From: Acetobacteraceae bacterium
GTDB lineage: Bacteria; Pseudomonadota; Alphaproteobacteria; Acetobacterales; Acetobacteraceae
Reading direction: 5' to 3'
Assembly (NCBI GenBank): GCA_030044345.1
Contig: JASHVY010000162.1
Coordinates: 1 to 8,328 of the forward strand
Length of the DNA stretch: 8,328 bases
The notes under the pieces: generated by a model
The model's database searches: none
What the model saw: only the letters and a program-made list of their open reading frames with translations
What the model was told of the DNA's origin: nothing
In this document: positions 6,299-8,328 of the stretch, one piece after another
Position numbering within the stretch: the stretch's first letter is position 1
Layout: each line of letters opens with the position of its first letter
Program-made: the position numbers and the translations under genes

Positions 6299-6343
6299 AG
6301 CGTGATGACCGGAGGTGGGATCACCGGAGGTCTGAATCACGCG
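6299..6343. repeat. Interrupted GCGTGAT/ATCACGC palindrome with internal direct repeat
   Basis: GCGTGAT (6300-6306) pairs perfectly with ATCACGC (6336-6342). These outer arms share the GCGTGAT/ATCACGC core seen in the repeat at 5356-5385. The 29-base interior holds two copies of GATNACCGGAGGT (6304-6316 and 6319-6331) at a 15-base period. It may be a third, expanded family member. The rest of the gap from 6246 to 6380 shows no convincing gene; on the - strand a weak hairpin (about 6358-6377) followed by T-rich bases could end the decarboxylase transcript. Confidence 0.45.
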
Positions 6344-6401
6344 GGAAAACAAAACTTCGAGGCACCGCGCATGCTCGGAGACGAAGGAGGACCCTTTTGA
6401 T

Positions 6402-6476
6402 ATGCAGCGCGGTGTCTCTCGTCGCAGCTTTCTTTGGTTCCAACAGGGTTCAGTCAAAGGCTCTCGATCCCAGTAG
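6402..6476 (+). pseudogene. Truncated start of a Tat-exported protein gene
   Basis: A strong ribosome-binding site GAAGGAGG (6383-6390) lies 11 bases before an ATG. The frame begins MQRGVSRRSFLWF, a good twin-arginine export motif (S-R-R-x-F-L). It then loses hydrophobic signal character (QQGSVKGSRSQ) and stops at TAG 6474-6476. No h-region or mature domain follows. From about 6450 it runs antisense into the last codons of the decarboxylase beta gene. The simplest reading is a gene whose body was removed at a junction near 6441-6450, where base composition also changes. It lies 157 bases after the SDR stop codon, in the same direction, so it was probably the next gene of that operon. What the lost protein did cannot be told. 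Confidence 0.6.
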
Positions 6477-7055
6477 CTTCTCCCGGAATCGATTCTTGAT
6501 ATGGGAACCGTCGCGTAGCCGCGTCGTCATCGGATAGCGGCGAGTGCTGACTTTGATGTCGAAGAAAAGGGGACCAGGTGATCCGAAAATGTGAGGAAGC
6601 GCCTTGTCCAATCCCTCCTCAGTGGAGATCGTCTCCGCTGCCGCAAAACTGCAGGCGCGCGCCACGGCGGCAAGATCCACGCCTCTCCGGGTGTGGGTTG
6701 GCTGCAGGCCGGTCTCGCCATAATGCTCATTGTCGATGACAACAACGGCCAGATTGACAGGTTTCTTTGTACCGATCGTGGCTAGCGAGCCTAAACCCAT
6801 CAGCATCTCGCCATCCCCGGTGGCAACGATCACTCGCCTCGTCTGCTGAGCAATTGCCAAGCCGAGACCGACCATGGCCGCAGACCCCATCCCGCCCCAA
6901 AGATAGAAGGTGTAAGGACTATCCTCTATCCCCGCATCATAGGTGGTCGAACCAAGGCCGGTAACGAAGAGGGCGTCCGCGCGTTTTGCCAAAAGAGCAC
7001 GCATTACCAGACGGCGATCGAGGGCTTCCGCCTCATTCTGAATGATAGTTGTCAT
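6450..7055 (-). CDS. Thiamine-diphosphate decarboxylase beta subunit (sulfopyruvate/phosphonopyruvate decarboxylase type)
   Basis: A 201-residue cofactor-binding chain of a two-subunit 2-oxo acid decarboxylase, like ComE. The ThDP/Mg motif is G80-D-G-E83 followed by I107-DNEHYGETG, with N109 spaced 26 residues after G82, matching the GDG-x(n)-N signature. LWGGMGSAAMVGLGLAIA (52-69) is the usual segment before it. The product needs the alpha chain for the pyrimidine side of the active site. Its ATG (7055) overlaps the alpha stop by one base (TGATG), so the two are coupled; a TTG one codon upstream is less likely. Sulfopyruvate, phosphonopyruvate or another small 2-oxo acid is the likely substrate; no PEP mutase or sulfolactate gene is present to decide. 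Codon use is less GC-biased than in the genes to the left, suggesting transfer. Confidence 0.85.
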   Translation of the reverse strand: MTTIIQNEAEALDRRLVMRALLAKRADALFVTGLGSTTYDAGIEDSPYTFYLWGGMGSAAMVGLGLAIAQQTRRVIVATGDGEMLMGLGSLATIGTKKPVNLAVVVIDNEHYGETGLQPTHTRRGVDLAAVARACSFAAAETISTEEGLDKALPHIFGSPGPLFFDIKVSTRRYPMTTRLRDGSHIKNRFREKLLGSRAFD

Positions 7056-7609
7056 CAATGTTCTGCCTTAGCTTCAAAATCCTTGGCACCGATAACACGC
7101 TGACCAACCAGTACCGCAACCGGTCGATTGGTGCTGAAGGCCATTTGCGCGGCTGCCAGAACCATTTCTCCCACCTCGTGGGCATGTTCCGCTCTTTGCA
7201 CGACCACACCGGCATTCGCCAGTACGGCAGGAGTTCCCTGGCCCATCGGCAACTGCCAGGGATTGAACTCGCCCCATTCTCCCCGCATGGTCACGAGCAT
7301 CAGCAAGGGAAAGCGGCACTCCTCAATCAAGCTCAGCGCATTTATGCAATTGCCCACACCGGAAGATTGCATCAGTAATACGCCCCGCTCGCCGCCGAGC
7401 CAGGCCCCTGCGAGCATTCCGATGCCTTCCTCCTCACTTGTAAGCGATACGCAGCTCATTGCGCCATTGCGTTCGCAATCGAGAATGAGTCGCGTATGAC
7501 CTGCGTCAGGCACAAAAGCAACCTGACGGATATCCGCTCGTTTTAATGCCTGGAAGATATCTTCAGGCCACGTCTCCGTGCGGATATCCGATCTTGTTTC
7601 TACATTCAT
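7055..7609 (-). CDS. Thiamine-diphosphate decarboxylase alpha subunit (sulfopyruvate/phosphonopyruvate decarboxylase type)
   Basis: A 184-residue ThDP-enzyme PYR domain, like ComD. The sequence has FVPDAGHT (32-39), then LTSEEEGIGMLAGAWLGGER (56-75), containing the conserved glutamate that activates thiamine diphosphate. LLMQSSGVGNCINALS (78-93) and MRGEWGEFNPWQLPMGQGT (108-126) are hallmarks of sulfopyruvate decarboxylase alpha and the matching half of phosphonopyruvate decarboxylase. The ATG at 7609 is preceded at 6 bases by AGAGG; a longer open frame to 7735 lacks family similarity and overlaps the gene upstream. The chain should assemble with the beta subunit in the cytoplasm to turn a 2-oxo acid into an aldehyde and CO2. 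It follows the regulator-like gene by 34 bases. No aldehyde dehydrogenase or transporter accompanies it here. Confidence 0.85.
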   Translation of the reverse strand: MNVETRSDIRTETWPEDIFQALKRADIRQVAFVPDAGHTRLILDCERNGAMSCVSLTSEEEGIGMLAGAWLGGERGVLLMQSSGVGNCINALSLIEECRFPLLMLVTMRGEWGEFNPWQLPMGQGTPAVLANAGVVVQRAEHAHEVGEMVLAAAQMAFSTNRPVAVLVGQRVIGAKDFEAKAEH

Positions 7610-7643
7610 GTCCGGCCTCTGGTCCGGCAAGAACTTTCGAAAT

Positions 7644-8084
7644 TCATTGAGAGATCTCCCGCTGTTTGTTACGAATGAGATCACACCGATCAACCGCTCG
7701 GCAATAGCGAGCGTGGTTGATCTCCACCAAAGCAATCATCTCCGCGCCACGGATGGACAAATCTCGAACGGTCACCCCTTTTCTTGGCTGCCGCGTAACG
7801 AATCCGAGAGGCCCTCGTTCTGAAAGAGCAGAGCAAATCAGACGACACGGGATACCAAGGCGAACACTGAACTCATCTTCGATAGGGTGCTCACGCGGAA
7901 GCAGATGCTCAAAAATCATGTCAAATTTGTGCGGCTCCACAAGAGTCGCTACGAGCGGCAACGTGCCAGACGACTTCCCAGTCATGGAGCGTCCACGCAC
8001 AATCGACCGTCTGTCATGGGATTCTCGCAATCGGAATTCCCCCTGCACATCCCGCTCGCTGGTTTGCAACGATAAGGAACGCAT
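7644..8084 (-). pseudogene. Degenerate GntR-like regulator fragment (hypothetical protein)
   Basis: A 146-residue open frame, or 113 residues from the ATG at 7985, which seems the better start. Residues 62-106, LPREHPIEDEFSVRLGIPC through SALSERGPLGFVTRQPRKGVTV, align without gaps to the GntR winged-helix pattern (E-E-L-A-x-R-L-G-V ... A-L ... G-L-V-x-R-x-P-R-x-G-x-x-V). The recognition-helix consensus SRTPVREAL reads PCRLICSAL, so key contacts are lost. The effector domain expected after the wing is reduced to about 36 residues, and the N-terminus is unusually long for the family. No clear ribosome-binding site is seen. An intact small protein with a UTRA or chorismate-lyase-like fold is an alternative I cannot exclude. 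The gene is the first of the - strand cluster with the decarboxylase subunits, where a regulator would be expected. Confidence 0.4.
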
Positions 8085-8192
8085 GCCGAAACAACAGCGG
8101 CGGGTTTCGTCACCTTCCGCTTAGGCTGAAACTTGTCTCTCCGACGCGTCACCCGTCGCGTGCGCAGAGTGAGAGGTTTTTTTGTTGGTTTC

Positions 8193-8240
8193 CATCACTC
8201 CAGATGTAGATATAAATGTCAACAAATTTATTGACTATCC
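8193..8240 (-). promoter_or_regulatory. AT-rich upstream region with inverted repeat, candidate promoter/operator
   Basis: This is the most AT-rich stretch of the window. It holds the inverted repeat GTCAA-N8-TTGAC (8218-8235); on the - strand its inner copy gives TTGACA (plus 8217-8222), a consensus -35, but the bases at -10 spacing are poor. It is well placed to drive the regulator-decarboxylase cluster. A short - strand frame starts at 8195 (METNKKTSHSAH...) in phase with the regulator fragment but is stopped by TAA at 8121-8123. The stretch 8085-8192 holds no other gene I can support. Confidence 0.35.
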
Positions 8241-8280
8241 CGGCGGCATTATTAAGCTGGGTTTGGCGCCCGGGCGGGGC

Positions 8281-8328
8281 CAACATCGTCGAGAGTGGCT
8301 GAGCGTCCTGGAAGGTGCGGCTGCGACG
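8281..8328 (+). pseudogene. Possible leader-peptide start of an ABC substrate-binding or other Tat-exported protein (partial at window edge)
   Basis: The last bases read QHRREWLSVLEGAAAT in one forward frame. This resembles the RREFLSLLGGAAAT leader common in ABC substrate-binding proteins of this bacterial group. There is no ATG in frame before it; a TTG at 8263 is the only nearby start and lacks a ribosome-binding site. GC content is high again here. The frame runs off the window, so it may be the 5' edge of a real gene or a fragment that has lost its start. Confidence 0.3.

Noticed and set aside
6250..6537. A 95-codon + strand frame spanning the cassette junction
   Set aside because: It has no ribosome-binding site and crosses the antisense end of the decarboxylase beta gene. 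The in-register signal here is the neighbouring frame with the SRRSFL motif.
7610..7735. Longer N-terminus for the decarboxylase alpha chain
   Set aside because: The 42 extra residues overlap the upstream gene and show no similarity to the family, and the ATG at 7609 has its own well-spaced AGAGG.
8174..8184. Run of seven T as a + strand terminator
   Set aside because: No stable GC-rich hairpin precedes it and no + strand gene ends nearby.
1..8328. CRISPR array, tRNA or rRNA genes, transposase
   Set aside because: No regularly spaced repeats, tRNA-like or rRNA-like segments, or transposase motifs were seen by eye on either strand.

Overview
The window looks like a GC-rich alphaproteobacterial chromosome, probably Hyphomicrobiales (Rhizobiales) or a relative. 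The pointers are strong GC bias at third codon positions, the alphaproteobacterial flavour of the proteins, and short GCGTGATGAT-type palindromes between genes. This placement is inference; there is no rRNA or other taxonomic marker here.

Left block (1-1692). A possible C-terminal scrap of a + strand gene ends near 43, followed by a palindromic repeat. On the - strand lies an intact Gfo/Idh/MocA oxidoreductase with LigC-like signatures (105-1079). Directly upstream of it is a clearly broken iolE-like gene (myo-inosose-2 dehydratase/TIM-barrel isomerase family, 1105-1578) with a frameshift and internal deletions. The two were probably once a small carbohydrate or inositol-type catabolic operon.

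Centre (1623-5356). A complete drug-efflux module: emrA (membrane fusion protein) and emrB (14-TM MFS pump), overlapping by ATGA on the - strand and closed by a strong intrinsic terminator, with a divergent TetR-family repressor gene. The 179-bp divergent region carries three copies of the same 15-bp palindrome (consensus ACTGAACNGTTCAGT), placed on the promoters of both arms, which predicts repression of both. The tetR mRNA appears to be leaderless. No outer-membrane channel gene is present.

Right-centre (5357-6450). A palindrome-rich spacer, including a perfect hairpin over the ribosome-binding region, leads to a classical short-chain dehydrogenase gene (5541-6245). Downstream is another GCGTGAT/ATCACGC element. 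Then a strong ribosome-binding site starts a reading frame with a textbook twin-arginine motif, which is cut off after about 13 plausible residues.

Right block (about 6441-8240). Base composition is visibly lower in GC and codon use is less GC-biased. It holds a - strand cluster: a degenerate GntR-like regulator fragment, then the alpha and beta subunits of a two-chain thiamine-diphosphate decarboxylase of the sulfopyruvate/phosphonopyruvate decarboxylase family, overlapping by one base. GC rises again after about 8240, where the last 48 bases resemble the start of a Tat/ABC-substrate-binding-type leader. The block therefore looks like a transferred cassette lying between two truncated leader-peptide genes. 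The cassette, the triple-operator efflux switch and the hairpin at the SDR start are the most interesting parts of the window.
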